From the NCBI GenBank assembly GCA_029168955.1, contig JAPDOI010000174.1, forward strand, positions 1,040,001-1,104,000: a DNA stretch of 64,000 nucleotides, in the 5' to 3' direction. Positions 10,520 to 21,412 of the stretch are shown here, in pieces; the stretch's first letter is position 1; every line of letters starts with the position of its first letter. The notes below the pieces were generated by a model that saw only the letters and a list, made by a program, of their open reading frames with translations, was not told the DNA's origin and made no database searches. Source of the DNA: Aplectana chamaeleonis (Eukaryota; Nematoda; Chromadorea; Rhabditida; Cosmocercidae). A program made the translations under genes and the position numbers.

Positions 10520-11391
10520 ACTCGTGTTGGATCCTTCGCTGAAGTTTCATAAGAACACTGAGCAGAAGCAAGCCACAGTGAAACAAGACTCAACGTCCTG
10601 CGTGCTCTCGGTGGAACGTCCTGGGGATGCAATAAAGAAACGATCCTGACCACGTATAAGGCTATTGTGCAACCCGCCTTGGAGTATGCTGCGCCAGTCT
10701 GGCAGCACATCGTGTCGGACACCTCTTGGTCCAAGCTGCAGCGCGTCCAAAATTGTGCTCTGCGAATTGCAACAGGCTGTTCTAAAAGCTCTCCAATAGA
10801 GCACTTACACGCCGAAGCTCGCATATTGCCAGTTAGAGACCACTGCCAACTCCAGGCGCAACAAATGTACATTAACATCGTGAAGCAGCCGAATCATCCT
10901 TCGCGAAGAGTACTAAACCCGGTGAGAGAGAGATGTATCAGAAAGCCTTTCGCTGATGCTCCGTCGAAAGTAGATGTGCAGAGATGGACTGAAGCACAAC
11001 AAGAACGCCTCCGTCTCTTGCGCGCGGAGCATACCCGATTCGTGAACGAACACTTGAGCAGAGTTGCCATAAACCCCATCCTGGGAGTCGCACCTCCAAA
11101 GGTCTCCGAGACAGAGATGGAACTTGGCAGGCGTGCCAGGTGCACCCTTGCATCGTTACGCTGTGGACACTCCCCCATGCTTATGTCATACTTGCATAGG
11201 ATTGACAACAGCAAACCTGACGAGTGTCCTGATTGCGGTAGTCAAGGGCATACTACTGCGCACCTGTTCAATTGCCCGAAAAGACCGACTACATTGACGA
11301 CAATGGATCTGTGGACGAACCCAGTGCTAGTGGCCGAGTTTCTGAACCTATGACAGAACCCCTCTCTGTGGCTGCAAAGAAGAAGAAGAAG
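10520..11391 (+). mobile_element. APE-type non-LTR retrotransposon, copy B (5'-truncated)
   Basis: This is the same family as copies A, C and D, starting inside the RT region at VLDPSLKFHKNTEQKQATV. It ends with the GAAGAAGAAG tail and is flanked by a perfect 13-bp target duplication ATATTCTACCACT (10507-10519 and 11392-11404). Five-prime truncation with perfect flanks is the normal outcome of incomplete target-primed reverse transcription. It is inserted in unrelated DNA that itself splits RTE copy 3. Confidence 0.95.
10667..11353 (+). pseudogene. Copy B C-terminal coding fragment
   Basis: The 228-residue uninterrupted frame starts within the RT thumb (QPALEYAAPVWQHIVSDTSW) and runs through ALRIATGCSKSSPIEHLHAE and ILPVRDHCQLQAQQ to the CCHC knuckle CPDCGSQGHTTAHLFNC and the end MDLWTNPVLVAEFLNL. 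It lacks the catalytic palm, so it is a dead-on-arrival copy. A frameshift near 10585 separates it from the first 60 bp of the insertion. Confidence 0.9.
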
Positions 11392-11750
11392 ATATTCTAC
11401 CACTGAACTTGGTCGTTTCGGATTAATAAAGAGGTTGTGCAGCAGTTGTAGTGTGTCATCGGATGAAGGCTGAGTCCTGAATACCTCTTCCATTCTCGCC
11501 TGTCGCTGCAACTTCACTTCCAGATCGGATAACAGGCACGGAACCGGAGGAGTAGCTGGCACTGACGAGAGAGAAGAAATCGACATAGAGCGAAGAGGAA
11601 AAAGTCACCTGGCAGCCAGCCAGAAAGAAGAACTCAAGCCGGTTATAGCCGAAAGAAGACACATCTTATCTGGCGAATAGCCAAAAGAAGACGGACCCAA
11701 GAAAATGTTCGCCAACCCACTGACACACACTCCATTTGCCCTGCTGCATA

Positions 11751-12281
11751 GACGTTTTTAAATACCTTGGTTCGACCATTACGTCTGACGGTAGTCTAGA
11801 TAGCGAGGTCAACACTCGGGTCAGTGCTGCGTGGTTGGAATGGCGGTCAACGATTGGAGTGCTATGCGACAAGAAGATGCCCGACCGTCTAAAGTCGAAG
11901 ATTTATCGAAATGTCCGGCCTGTCGCGCTGTATGCAGCAGAGTGCTGGCCTGCTACTAAAGAGGCAGAGCGAAGGCTCGGTGTAATGGAGACGAAAATGC
12001 TACGCTGGACAGCGGGTGTCACTCGCTCGGACCACGTCACGAACGACGACATACGGAAGCGTTTTGGCGTCGCTCCGATTGCCGAGAAGCTGCGCGAATC
12101 TCGATTGCGACGGTATGAACCTGGAAAGGGACTCAAAGGACGGCCAAGGCAACGGTGGCTCGATACGCTGCACATCGATTTGAAAATTGCCGGCGTACAC
12201 CCTGACCAGGCGCATGACAGGGGAAAATGGCGCCAGCGCATAAGAAAAGCGGACCCCGCATTGGAGCGGGACAAACGCTGA
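11751..12281 (+). pseudogene. RTE-type reverse transcriptase, copy 3, C-terminal part
   Basis: Encodes DVFKYLGSTITSDGSLDSEV, YRNVRPVALYAAECWPATKE, METKMLRWTAGVTRSDHVTN, DIRKRFGVAPIAEKLRESRL, GRPRQRWLDTLHIDLKIAGV and RIRKADPALERDKR, the standard RTE thumb and C-terminus. It continues exactly from the part ending at 10121. The stop is followed within 3 nt by GAAGAAGAAG, the element's tail, near 12282-12292. A small deletion relative to usual RTE proteins lies between RLRRYEPGK and GLKGRP. Confidence 0.88.
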
Positions 12282-12399
12282 AGAAGAAGAAGCTGAGGCT
12301 TTGTAAGTCTGATGTAGCTTCAAGAGTATTTTATGCCTTTTTAGAGACTACACCTCTGTGTGTCAACTAGCTCACGAGTGCCAGAGATGGGCTCACGAT

Positions 12400-12475
12400 G
12401 GTGTATGTGGGAACAGGCTCGCCCGGAAAGCTTTCGATGCAGGTCCGAATCCTGCCTGTCCCCAACAGTTTTGCG
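12400..12475 (+). repeat. tRNA-like (SINE-like) fragment, copy 2
   Basis: Contains GGCTCGCCCGGAAAGCTT, then GCAGGTCCGAATCCTGC (a perfect 5-bp T-stem around a box B-like loop) and CTGTCCCCAACAG pairing with GGGAACAG upstream with one mismatch. It is homologous to 8995-9068 on the other strand. It is too short for a full tRNA because a D-arm is not evident. Confidence 0.35.
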
Positions 12476-12799
12476 TAAAACTCAGCATCTATGTGACAGT
12501 TTGTGATGAGGAAGAGTTTTGCACGCTGAATAATAAATTACGCATGCTTGAACCTGCTTTCTCCTTAAAGTCATGTTCCATGTTTTAAATAGCTTAAAAA
12601 GATCTTACTACACTCCTTTTCTCCTGAGATGGTTCGAGAACAGGGGTGTGCGGAAATTTCTAAAAAAAATTTCAGAAAACAGAAAGGCTAAAACGGCCAC
12701 AAAACAGAAACAGAAAGTTTTCAGAAAAAAATATTTTTTTGCATTCGAACATTTTTCAAGTGAAAAGAGAGTGTAATTCTGAACACCCTTATCATACAT

Positions 12800-13900
12800 G
12801 TAATAAAATATCTACGGTTTTAGACAGATGGCCAATGATACATTGACAGTAGCAATGACATGTCAATGACGGTAGATCATCGTTAAAGGCATTCACTTTG
12901 AGAGTTTTAGCCGAGAAATGGCCCACCAGACTCTACAACGGTTCCTGATGTGCTATTTTTTTTATTATTTCTCGGATATTACGCGGCTGAGATTATGTTG
13001 TTCGCGAAATATCCGAGAAGTGGCCGGGCAATCATCGAGAGATAACCAAGACGCAACAAGCACACCGATACGCGACGCGACCTTGCCCGCTGGCCAAGCA
13101 GCCACCCGGGCCTCCAGCGGTTGGGCGGGGCCTCCTGGTGCTAGGCGGGTCCAAGTACCGCAAACTTGGGTAGTTGAACTGTTGACATCCGAATCGTGCC
13201 TAAGGAGTGCGTCGTATAATCTCCTTGTCCAGTTGGGAGCGCGTCCTTGAGAAGGTGAAATTGACGCAATGAGCACTTCGACAGCAGCAGCTGCTGCCGA
13301 TATCCAGGGATCCAACCCCAGCATGCGTTGGAATCATATACCGCTGTTAGCAGCAGCTGCCGCTGACAGCGAAGGGTTGAATTCGATGTATGCCCTGGGA
13401 TGCAACCCTCATTGTGTAGAAGTACTGAGCACGTGAGAAGGGTCCGCGATAAAATCGATTGTTGAGTTCTCTTAATGAGAATGCAGGTCTGGCGATCACA
13501 AAAGTGAGAAAAGTCAAAAGTTGTGGGAAACGCACAAAAACAACCTATAACGGCTAATTGTTGGGTGCGCGCCCACCCCCAACTAACAATATTCTCGTAT
13601 ATGCTTGTTTTTCCTATAAAAGACAGTGGTCGCGATAAAAAAGTTGTGGGAAAACCATAAAAATCAGCTTGATCCACAAACGGTTAAAGGACCTCTAAGA
13701 TTACGCGGCAAGAAACGAGCTAAAAATAGAGTTAATAGAATTTAAAGTTGCCAATTCGTGCAGACGTGCACAGCTCCGCCCAAAAAGATCCTTCATGCTG
13801 AGCAGTCAAAAATCATTGACGTTCGCAGCCAGAAATGAATCCAAATTTAACTAATGAAAACAATTATACAGTGAAAGCAAGCTCTTCATTCAATGTTTAG
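12800..13900. other. No gene recognised
   Basis: About 1.1 kb without a supported gene. The 178-residue minus-strand frame at 13141-13677 has no recognisable motif. A short GCAGCAGCAGCTGC palindromic run lies near 13282. Confidence 0.4.
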
Positions 13901-13904
13901 AGGC

Positions 13905-14070
13905 ACTGTTCACGATAAACTTCGTCCTTATTTCTCAATGAAAAACAATTGCGGTAGCCCTCAGAAGCATAACAGTGTTGGAAAAACGGATTCAAAAACC
14001 TTCCCAGAGGCAGGAAACGGTTTTGAAGTTTAGCCGAACGGGCGAGGCCGGCCTCCTTGGGCCTAGTTGT
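13905..14070 (-). repeat. Dispersed repeat shared with 17140-17235 and 24225-24305
   Basis: The minus strand reads AACACTGTTATGCTTCTGAG and GAAGTTTATCGTGAACAGTG, matching 24230-24303 on the plus strand. The segment GAGGCCGGCCTCCTTGGGCC with the adjoining AAAACCGTTT part matches 17140-17232 in inverted orientation. These are pieces of one interspersed element that also borders CGCG minisatellites. Confidence 0.65.
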
Positions 14071-14679
14071 CATGAACACCTGCACGGCCATATCACTGCC
14101 ATGCTTTGACCTGCGACCATCAGCAGTGATTATTATTGTATCAGGCAATGGATTGGACAGATTTTTGCCTGACGAAGATTTCCGTATGTTTTCTACAAAT
14201 AATTTCCAAATCTAGATTCTCTTTTAAGGGAAAACCACCACCGATGATCACAGGTTCAAGCGTGGCAGTGATAGAGATGGGTCGGTGTTGATGACAGCAA
14301 CTCAAAACTTTCCAGCCTAGCTTGTTGCGTCTAATCAGCCCCATTCCTTGTTACATGCGTCTTTGCAGGGTCGAAAACGTCATTTCTTGTCACTTGCACG
14401 TTTGAAAGACGCAAGTAACATACGAGGGGGCGTGTATGGTAAGTGCGTCTTTCGGAAGAGACCACAAAGACGCCAGTAACAAACCGTCTAGACGCAAGAA
14501 AGCTACTCAAATTGTTTAGGACGAGTGCGTCTTTCACAACTGATCGATTTCTCGTTGATAACCACTACATTTCACCTTTCCCCGATAAGTTCATGTGTTT
14601 CGTTGATAAGAAAACTTTCTCAGATTTTCATTTTCTTTTTATTTTGTTCATGATTCTGCTAACTATATTTGTTTTACAC

Positions 14680-14822
14680 ACTCTCTCTCTCTCTCGTGTA
14701 TGAGTGTACGTGTGTATATATGTGGGTATGCGATAGTACACTTGTGTGTATAAGTGTTTATATGTGTATGTATGTGTGTAGGTATGTGCATGTGTGTAGG
14801 TATGTGCATGTATGTTTATAGC
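14680..14822. repeat. (TC)n and TGTA-rich microsatellite
   Basis: A CT-dinucleotide run at about 14682-14696 is followed by TG/TGTA-rich repeats (GTGTGTAGGTATGTGCATGT repeated) to about 14822. Confidence 0.85.
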
Positions 14823-14999
14823 CTAGATTCCTCACTTTGAGGCGGTCGAGATAAGTCTTATATATAGGGTTTCTCATGTCAAAATTTCCTTATCACTAAT
14901 ATATTCTGCCATGACCGACCGCTCCGCCACTTACTCCGCTCGGACTCATCCGAGCAAGCTAGGCTATATGTATGTGTAGATGTGAGTATGTGTGTGTTT

Positions 15000-15614
15000 G
15001 TCGGTCGGTCTGTTTTCTGGCTGGCTACAGCCGATCGGACAACTATGGCAGGGGCCTTGGGCGTGGTGTGCACTTCCACCGGCGAGCGGCTTGGCGAAAA
15101 GTGAAGCATTCGGGCGCGCCTCTCAAGCGTCCACGCCGCTCCGCTTTGTAAGCGCGCAGCGTCGAAACAAGGCGGTAGCGTGCGACTGCTGTCTTGTGCT
15201 TACTGAAGTCGGGACATTGATCCTAGACAAGACTTTCAGTATTCGCGGTGTTCGTGAAAAATAAGGAAACCGCGGAGGTGTAGACGACGAGTATACTCGT
15301 CCGCGTGTATATTAACGCTTTCTCGGCGTCAAAGGTAAAACTCAAAATCCACATATTACATGGAAATTCGTGCGATCCGCAATTTCACGCTCTGGAATTC
15401 GGTTTGAACTTATAGGAAACCTGATTCTCTCTGGTATACAACGCAGTGCGAAAGTATAGGTCCACTATAAATTTCGGATTTTCGCTAAATTACGATTCGC
15501 GCATCACGAAAATGCAAAATTCAGTTACGCACAGTTACGTGTCCACGGTGAATATCGTCTCCCTACTTTCGTCGAAAATTAAAACATTCGGTAGCTCACT
15601 GCAGCATTAGCGTT
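15000..15614. other. No gene recognised
   Basis: GC-richer DNA without a supported gene. The segment CTGGCTACAGCCGATCG near 15030 recurs near 58210 as a small hairpin. Confidence 0.4.
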
Positions 15615-15744
15615 AAAACAGAAACGGGTCTAGAAGAGCACTATGAGGCCATAATTTCGCTCGCGCAGACTTCTTCGCTCACGGAATGCCTTGCGCGACC
15701 GGAATTATGACCTTATAATAGCTCTTCTGGGCCTGTTTCTGTTT
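15615..15744. repeat. 130-bp hairpin MITE-like repeat
   Basis: The left arm begins AAAACAGAAACGGGTCTAGA and continues AGAGCACTATGAGGCCATAA. The right arm ends CTTCTGGGCCTGTTTCTGTT. The arms are reverse complements with a few mismatches across about 45 bp. Confidence 0.75.
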
Positions 15745-16443
15745 GATTTTTCGGCGCTATTGTTGCAATGAACCACCGGATTTTCGATTTGCGCCGAAAA
15801 AAAAAGACGAATTTTATTGTGGACACTGCCTTTAACTCGGCTGATTTTGAAAGAGTAAGGAGACCTCCTGTTGGTGCAAGGTTCGCCGCGTGTGAAAATC
15901 ACAACGCGGACGATTTCCGACGCAACCACCACATTTGTTGTGCCCGTTGATTTGATTTTCATTCATACCAAATGATAGATGGAGAGTAAACGTAGTGGTG
16001 GAGTGAAATTCGATACAAAGCTCGGAATAATAACCTCGTTACGATTGCAAAAAGTTTCATCCGTTTTTAAGTCGAATTATCCGATCGGATGCACAAAATA
16101 CTATCCGGTGGAGAACTCTGGTTAAGCATAGAGTCCCTTAGCCGGAAATTTTTTCTTAGCCTGAGTCTTTTTTAATCGACGAGTCGGTTTTGCGAATTCG
16201 GCTCTATCCGAGAATTCGATCCGGTGATTTTAGTCATCGGATGGAAAGTATACTGTCGTTCTCGAAGCCTAATTTCGGTCCGCATTTGCGGATAACGGCT
16301 GTCTCATTACGGAACAGGACGATCGTGCCAAGACCAATTGGTCCTGTCACGGTTCATTTTTCTCCAAGCACGATTATCATCTTGTTGCGTAGTGCAACCG
16401 CCGTTGCCCGCAGTTGCGGACTTTGGCTTCGAGAACAACAGTA

Positions 16444-16880
16444 CAGTACAGGCCATAATTTTTGCGTAAAAACGCAAAAAAGCGTTTTTTGCGCCCTTTT
16501 GTCTTAAGTCTGTTCATGATGGTCAATTTGAGAATCCGAAGAAATATTTGGAATCAGGATCGAGAGATCTCTCTTTTAGCATGCTATTTGGCATACTTTG
16601 TACAAAGCATTTAGGCGTAACAGCATGGACACATTCGCTCATAAATGCCTTAATTGCGAAATCGCGATTCGGGTTGATTGTTTCTTGTCTAATTTTGCAT
16701 ACATATCTTGTTGAAGAGGGAGCCATGTGTTATTCCAGATAAAAAACACACGATGCTGATTCTCAATATCTTGTTAGATTCCCAAATGGACCCTTTTGTA
16801 CAGCGTTATGGAAAAAGAGCGAAAAAATGCTTTTCAGCGTTTTTTTTTTGCCAAAAACGTCTAAATTATGGCCTGTATTG
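16444..16880. mobile_element. 437-bp MITE with ACAGGCCATAATTT ends
   Basis: The termini CAGTACAGGCCATAATTT (16444) and AAATTATGGCCTGTATTG (ending 16880) are inverted repeats, with CAGTA immediately outside both ends (16439-16443, 16881-16885), a possible 5-bp duplication. Subterminal AAAACGC/GCGTTTT repeats occur on both sides. No coding content. Confidence 0.75.
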
Positions 16881-17273
16881 CAGTAACAACGTTTCACTGC
16901 AGTAAGGTATCTGCGAGCTCGAGGTATGAAACAATCTTCCTACAGGAATGTTAAGTGTGTCTTTAGTGTATTGGGCTCGCAAACATGAAGTAAGGCGTCT
17001 GCGTGTTCAGCGTTTCTTACATGCGTCTTTGAGGAATGATACATGCGTCTTTAGTTCTAGGGATTTGCGTCTTTATGGTATGTAGCATGATGCTATCAGA
17101 CTACATACTTATAAGGCGGAAATAGCTAGGCTGGAAAGTTCCGAGAACTAGACCCAAGGAGGCCGGCCTTGCCAACTCGACTAATCTTTAAAACCGTTTT
17201 CTGCCTCTGAGAAGGCTTTTGAATCCGTTTTTTTCTCTGAGAAGACTCGCCGCGAATCTCCCGCAAACCTGCC

Positions 17274-17446
17274 GAGTCGTAGCCTATCAGGCACCGACTC
17301 GGCAGGTTCAAGGCATCGACTCGGCAGGTTCTAGGCGCCGACTCGGCAGGTTCTAGGCGCCGACTCGGCAGGTTCTAGGCGCCGACTCGGCAGGTTCTAG
17401 GCGCCGACTCGGCAGGTTCAAGGCGCCGACTCGGCAGGTTCAAGGG
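17274..17446. repeat. 22-bp minisatellite (CCGACTCGGCAGGTT unit)
   Basis: About eight copies of a 22-bp unit containing GCCGACTCGGCAGGTTC, with an inverted partial unit at the left edge (CTGCCGAGTCG). TTCTCTGAGAAGA and CGCCGCGAATC lie just upstream (17233-17260). There are no spacers, so this is a minisatellite and not CRISPR. Confidence 0.92.
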
Positions 17447-17883
17447 GACGACTGAATATCGCTTATACTTGAAGCATGAATTTCATGCTTCACCGCTGGC
17501 AAGCTTGTCATCTGCAAAAATTTGGGAAGGGGATGAAGCCCCTATATCGTTTCTCCCTCACCTCACATGAAGGAGGCAATCCGGCTCCAAGGCAGGTCAA
17601 TCAATGACAGGGGCGCCTGATTGAACTTAGTCTGACCAATCGTCTGTCAACCCAGCACAGAGGCGTATCGTAGGCCGCGCGGGTTCGATCAGTCGTTCAA
17701 CGTGCGCGTTCCCGGTACACTATCGGAACAGTTTTGTGGTGTAGGTGACCCAATGGAAGAAAATTGCGCTTCGCCGCATTGCTGTGGTAAAAATCTATAG
17801 GAAAACTATGTTCTACCAGGTTGTTCAATAAGTTTTGTCGTTCAACAAGAAAAACACAATTTCATGGTTCAAAATACACATTA

Positions 17884-18368
17884 TTATTCAGTATAATCTC
17901 CCTGAACATTAATACACTTTAAAAAAATCCTCCCCATCGTCTCATCCATAGTGATGAATCGACGCACAGAATCCACTTTATTCTTCTTAAAACGTTCCAA
18001 ATGTTGCTGAGAAAGTCGCATTGGAATGTGTTTTGTTCCATTGTTAGCGAATGCGGCACCCATTGTGCACACAGCTTTCTAAAACCCAAAATTTTTCTGA
18101 TTTCTGGTGTTGATGAGCTTTTTGGACGTCCTTCACGTGGATCGTCTTCAAGGCTTGTACGACCACGTTCAGCAACCCATCTTTCTGCTGTTCTGATTGT
18201 AGGTGAACAAACATTATAAATTTCTAATATTCGTTCGTGAATTTCTTTCGGTGCTACACCTTCCAAAAATAAGAATTTTATCACTGCACGATATTCAACT
18301 TTTTCTATCGGCGACACTGAATGGCTTGCAAACAAAGAATGAATTGACAGATTGAAATGAAACTTCAC
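17884..18368 (-). pseudogene. mariner transposase remnant
   Basis: The minus-strand frame has the N-terminal helix-turn-helix region EYRAVIKFLFLEGVAPKEIH and TAERWVAERGRTSLEDDPRE, then GRPKSSSTPEI. After a deletion it continues in shifted frames as LGFRKLCAQWVPHSLT and RLSQQHLERFKKNKVDSVRR then FITMDET, and finally jumps to CINVQGDYTE, the usual C-terminus. The second catalytic Asp region and most of the DDE/D core are missing. In active relatives this enzyme cuts at the terminal repeats and inserts at TA. The real initiation codon cannot be chosen because copy C interrupts the 5' side. Confidence 0.9.
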
Positions 18369-18387
18369 ATACGTTTATGCTGCCGAG

Positions 18388-18513
18388 ATGTCGTACGTTC
18401 GTGCCGTGGCAGTGTGGAGGAAAGAAGACCACCTCCGTGCAAACCGACGTCAACCCCTCCGCGTGGAGGGTTTTTGTCATGGGAGAGATGCTGGCTGGCT
18501 GCAGCTCTCCTAA
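18388..18513 (+). other. Upstream 41-codon frame at the extreme 5' end of copy C
   Basis: The first ATG of the element (10 nt from its end) opens a frame beginning MSYVRAVAVWRKEDHLRANR and closing at TAA 18511-18513. The same frame and ATG are kept in copy A (ATG 176-178, closing 316) and copy D (44431-44556). It overlaps the main frame, which has no ATG upstream of the 2A-like motif. It may be an upstream open reading frame, or a starting frame joined by frameshifting; conservation could also just reflect recent common descent. Confidence 0.4.
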
Positions 18514-18755
18514 GGATTCTACTACAAATGGCCGGCGTCGAGAGGAATCCAGGACCCGCTCAGAAGTACTCATGCGCCACGTGCGGCAAGGATGTTACCA
18601 GGAGACATACCAGCGTCCAGTGCTTCGGATGCCAAAGGTGGGTGCATCTCTCCTGTTCGGGTCTCAGTTCTGTGAGGCATCAAGATCCTTCTTTCTGTTG
18701 TGTTCTGTGCTCTGCCCCCAGTAACTCTGATTCCTCATTTACCAACCGCCCCTCT
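18400..18755 (+). pseudogene. Copy C N-terminal region: 2A-like motif and PHD finger
   Basis: The frame is open from the element's 5' end (and from mariner DNA before it) with no ATG upstream of LLQMAGVERNPGP. The 2A-like core GVERNPGP is at 18534-18557 and the C4HC3 PHD finger (CATC, CFGC, WVHLSC, CVLC) at 18573-18710. A 1-nt deletion in a C-run near 18748 (compare GCCCCCTCTCC in copy D) throws translation out of frame immediately before the endonuclease. In copy D the PHD finger and endonuclease are in one frame, so the ancestral protein was continuous. Confidence 0.85.
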
Positions 18756-18760
18756 CTATT

Positions 18761-20350
18761 GTGCATATTAACCTCAATGGCCTTCGTGCCAAGTTGTCTG
18801 AACTCTCTCTTTTTGCTCGTACTCATCATCCTGATGTCATAATGGTTCAGGAAACCAAACTTTCTCCTTCTACTACCGCACGTCACCCTAACATTCCTGG
18901 CTACACTGCTTATCATGCTCCAAGGACAGCTCTCGGCGGAGGAGTTTCCACTTTCGTATTATCAAATCTACCCTCTCATATCATACCAAACACACCAAAG
19001 GACGGTACTCTCGAGTACCTATCTATCCATATCCCTCTTAAAACACCGGTATCTCTTTTTAATATCTATATCCCTCCTACCACGTCCTGTCCCCAATCTT
19101 ACGACCCTACTCCCTCACTCAAGCAGTTGTACGACTGCTCACTTTCACCCTCTGTTGTCTTCGCAGGCGATTTCAATGCTCATACATTCTGCTCGTCGCT
19201 TGACACTGACGCTAGAGGAGAAAACGTCGAAGAATGGGCGGAGGAGTGCGATCTGGTCATTCTCAACGATGATCAGCCCACTCGTCTCCCGGCCAACGGC
19301 CGATCCCCTAGTCCAGACATCTCTCTTGTATCATCTAATCTCTCCAGCGCCTGCTCTTGGTCTACCGCTACAACTCTGTCCAGTGATCATATCCCCGTTT
19401 TTGTCCATGTCGATCTCTCTAATTCTCTTGCTCCTTATTCAGGTATCCGTCAAAGGTCTTATCATAATCTTTGCCTTGCAGACTGGCGCTTGTTCAGGGA
19501 GGTGGCACTTCGCCATGTGGATGACTACCCATGGAATGGAAACGTGCACCAGAAAGAGCGTCACTTGACGGACGCGATTCGCAAGGCAATGAAAGCGGCC
19601 ATTCCGGAGGGCCGAGTTAAGACCTTCTTTCCCAATGTCACCAGGGAAATCTTGGAGAAGATAAGGACAAGGGATGCAAAGAGAGTGGCAGATCACCTGG
19701 ATCCGACCATTGCTGAGCTGGATAGCGAGATTAAGCGAGATCTGGACAAGCACAAGAAGGAGTGTTGGGAGAAATTCACAGAGAAGATGAATTTCAAGAG
19801 TGATGGAGCGTCAACTTGGAAAGTTCTAAAGAAGATCTCGGGCAAGAGCACCTCCACCAACTACTCTACGATCGAGTTCGAGAATGGGGTCTTCAAATCG
19901 GGAAAGGAGGCTGCAACTGCTCTCGGAAAGAATTTTTTCATAACTCAGGCTAAGAGAGGGAAACAAAATCGAGTGACTGTAAGAGAGCTCTGTAAGTTGC
20001 CACTCATGAATGAAGCAGAAGCAGTGACGCCCGCGCAGATTGAAAAGGTGGTAAAAAAGATGCGCAACTCGAAGGCTGTAGGGCCGGATGGCATTAGTCC
20101 AGCGATCTTGAAGAAACTGCCGACTGAGATTATGCCAATCCTGGCTGACGTCATCAACACATCCTTTCGCACGTGCATCGTACCCCAAGGCTGGAAAATG
20201 GCAAGCGTCGTTCCGTTGCCTAAGGCAGGTAAATCACCATCGACGGCTAAGGGATACAGGCCAATAAGTCTGTTATCACCAATCGCAAAGGTCGCTGAGA
20301 AACTGGTCGTCAAGGAGCTTGCCGAGCATAATAACAATCGGCAGCACTAG
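18761..20350 (+). pseudogene. Copy C endonuclease, linker and start of RT
   Basis: Endonuclease motifs: HINLNGLRAKLSELSLFART, HHPDVIMVQETKLSP, GGGVSTFV, FAGDFNAHTFCSS, LVSSNLS and SDHIPVFVHVDLS. The linker AVGPDGISPAILKK and QGWKMASVVPLPKAG lead into YRPISLLSPIAKVAEKLVVK. The Trp in QGWK is the position that is TGA in copies A and D. The frame ends at TAG 20348-20350, where copy A has CAG (QHGFRK), a single C-to-T change. All catalytic APE residues that I can place are present. Confidence 0.9.
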
Positions 20351-21412
20351 CATGGATTCCGCAAATTACACTCTACCACCACGGCGCTGCTGGAGATTGT
20401 GAGCTATGTTTTGGATGGCTTCAACGCCACCAAGCCTCAGCGCACTGTTGGAGTAGCCCTGGACCTCACGAAGGCGTTTGACACTGTCAACTTGGGCCTA
20501 CTGTCTGAGAAGCTATTGAGGTCCACCATCCCGCCTTGGCAGAAGCGATGGATTACAGCACTCATCAAAGGGCGCCGAGCAAAAGTGCTGTTTCAGGGAC
20601 ATGTCTCTAATAGCATCCCGATCGCTGCCGGTGTCCCTCAAGGAGGAGTCATATCGCCTGCTCTGTTCAGTCTTTACCTGGAAGATTTGCCCGTTCCCCC
20701 AAGTGACATCAAAGTCGTTGCGTATGCGGATGACATCACCATCTTGTGCCGGGACAGAGACATTAATGTAGCTGCACGCAAGATCAATAGCTACCTCATC
20801 GTTCTGAAGAACTTTCTCGATGATATGATGCTCACTGTCTCTGCCGCTAAATCATCTGTATCAGTTTTCTCCACTGACCCTAAGGAACACTGCGCTCACC
20901 CCGTTGTGAATTGGGAAGACGCTCGTCTGCCTGCTGCACGTTTTCCTAAGCTGCTCGGCCTAGTATTGGATCCTTCGTTAAGGTTCACCAAGAATACTGA
21001 GCAGAAACAGGCTACAGTGAAAGCAAAGCTCAACGTCCTACGAGCTCTGGGAGGAACGTCGTGGGGAAGTAGCAAGGAGACAATTTTGACCACCTACAAG
21101 GCAATATTGCAGCCGGCGTTAGTGTACGCTGCACCGGTATGGCAGCACATGATATCGGATTCATCGTGGACAAAGATGCAGCGAGTCCAAAATGCTGCTC
21201 TTCGGATTGCCACAGGGTGTGCTAAAAGCACCCCAGTGGAACATCTTCATGCTGAAGCCCGAATTCTGCCAGTTAAAGAGCACTGCCAACTCCAAGCGCA
21301 GCAACTGGTTATTAACATTGTCAAGCAGCCTGACCACCCATTAAGAAGGATCATGAATCCCGTGAGAGAGAGATATCAGAAGGCCTTTTGCGGATGCTCC
21401 CGAGAAAGTTAA
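20351..21412 (+). pseudogene. Copy C reverse transcriptase core
   Basis: In the same frame as the endonuclease after the TAG: HGFRKLHSTTTALLEIVSYV, ALDLTKAFDTVNLGLLSEKL, AGVPQGGVISPALFSLYLED, VVAYADDITILC (YADD catalytic pair), FPKLLGLVLDPSLRF and ALRIATGCAKSTPVEHLHAE. A 2-nt deletion near 21383, compared with copies A and B, moves the rest into another frame and ends this one at 21412. Confidence 0.92.

Larger units (their letters stand above)
10122..11750. other. 1.63-kb insertion splitting RTE copy 3
   Basis: The RTE frame stops at GACGTT 10116-10121 and resumes at GACGTT 11751-11756, so an insertion with a possible 6-bp duplication is inferred. Without retro copy B (10520-11391) and its duplication, about 0.74 kb remains. 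It contains no coding sequence I recognise and no convincing terminal inverted repeats. The 11456-11700 part is purine-rich. Confidence 0.6.

Noticed and set aside
13141..13677. 178-residue minus-strand frame
   Set aside because: No motif, no splice or promoter context, and overlapping frames on the same strand; length alone is insufficient.
17274..17446. CRISPR-like regular repeats
   Set aside because: The 22-bp units are directly adjacent with no unique spacers and lie in eukaryotic transposon-rich DNA; this is a minisatellite.
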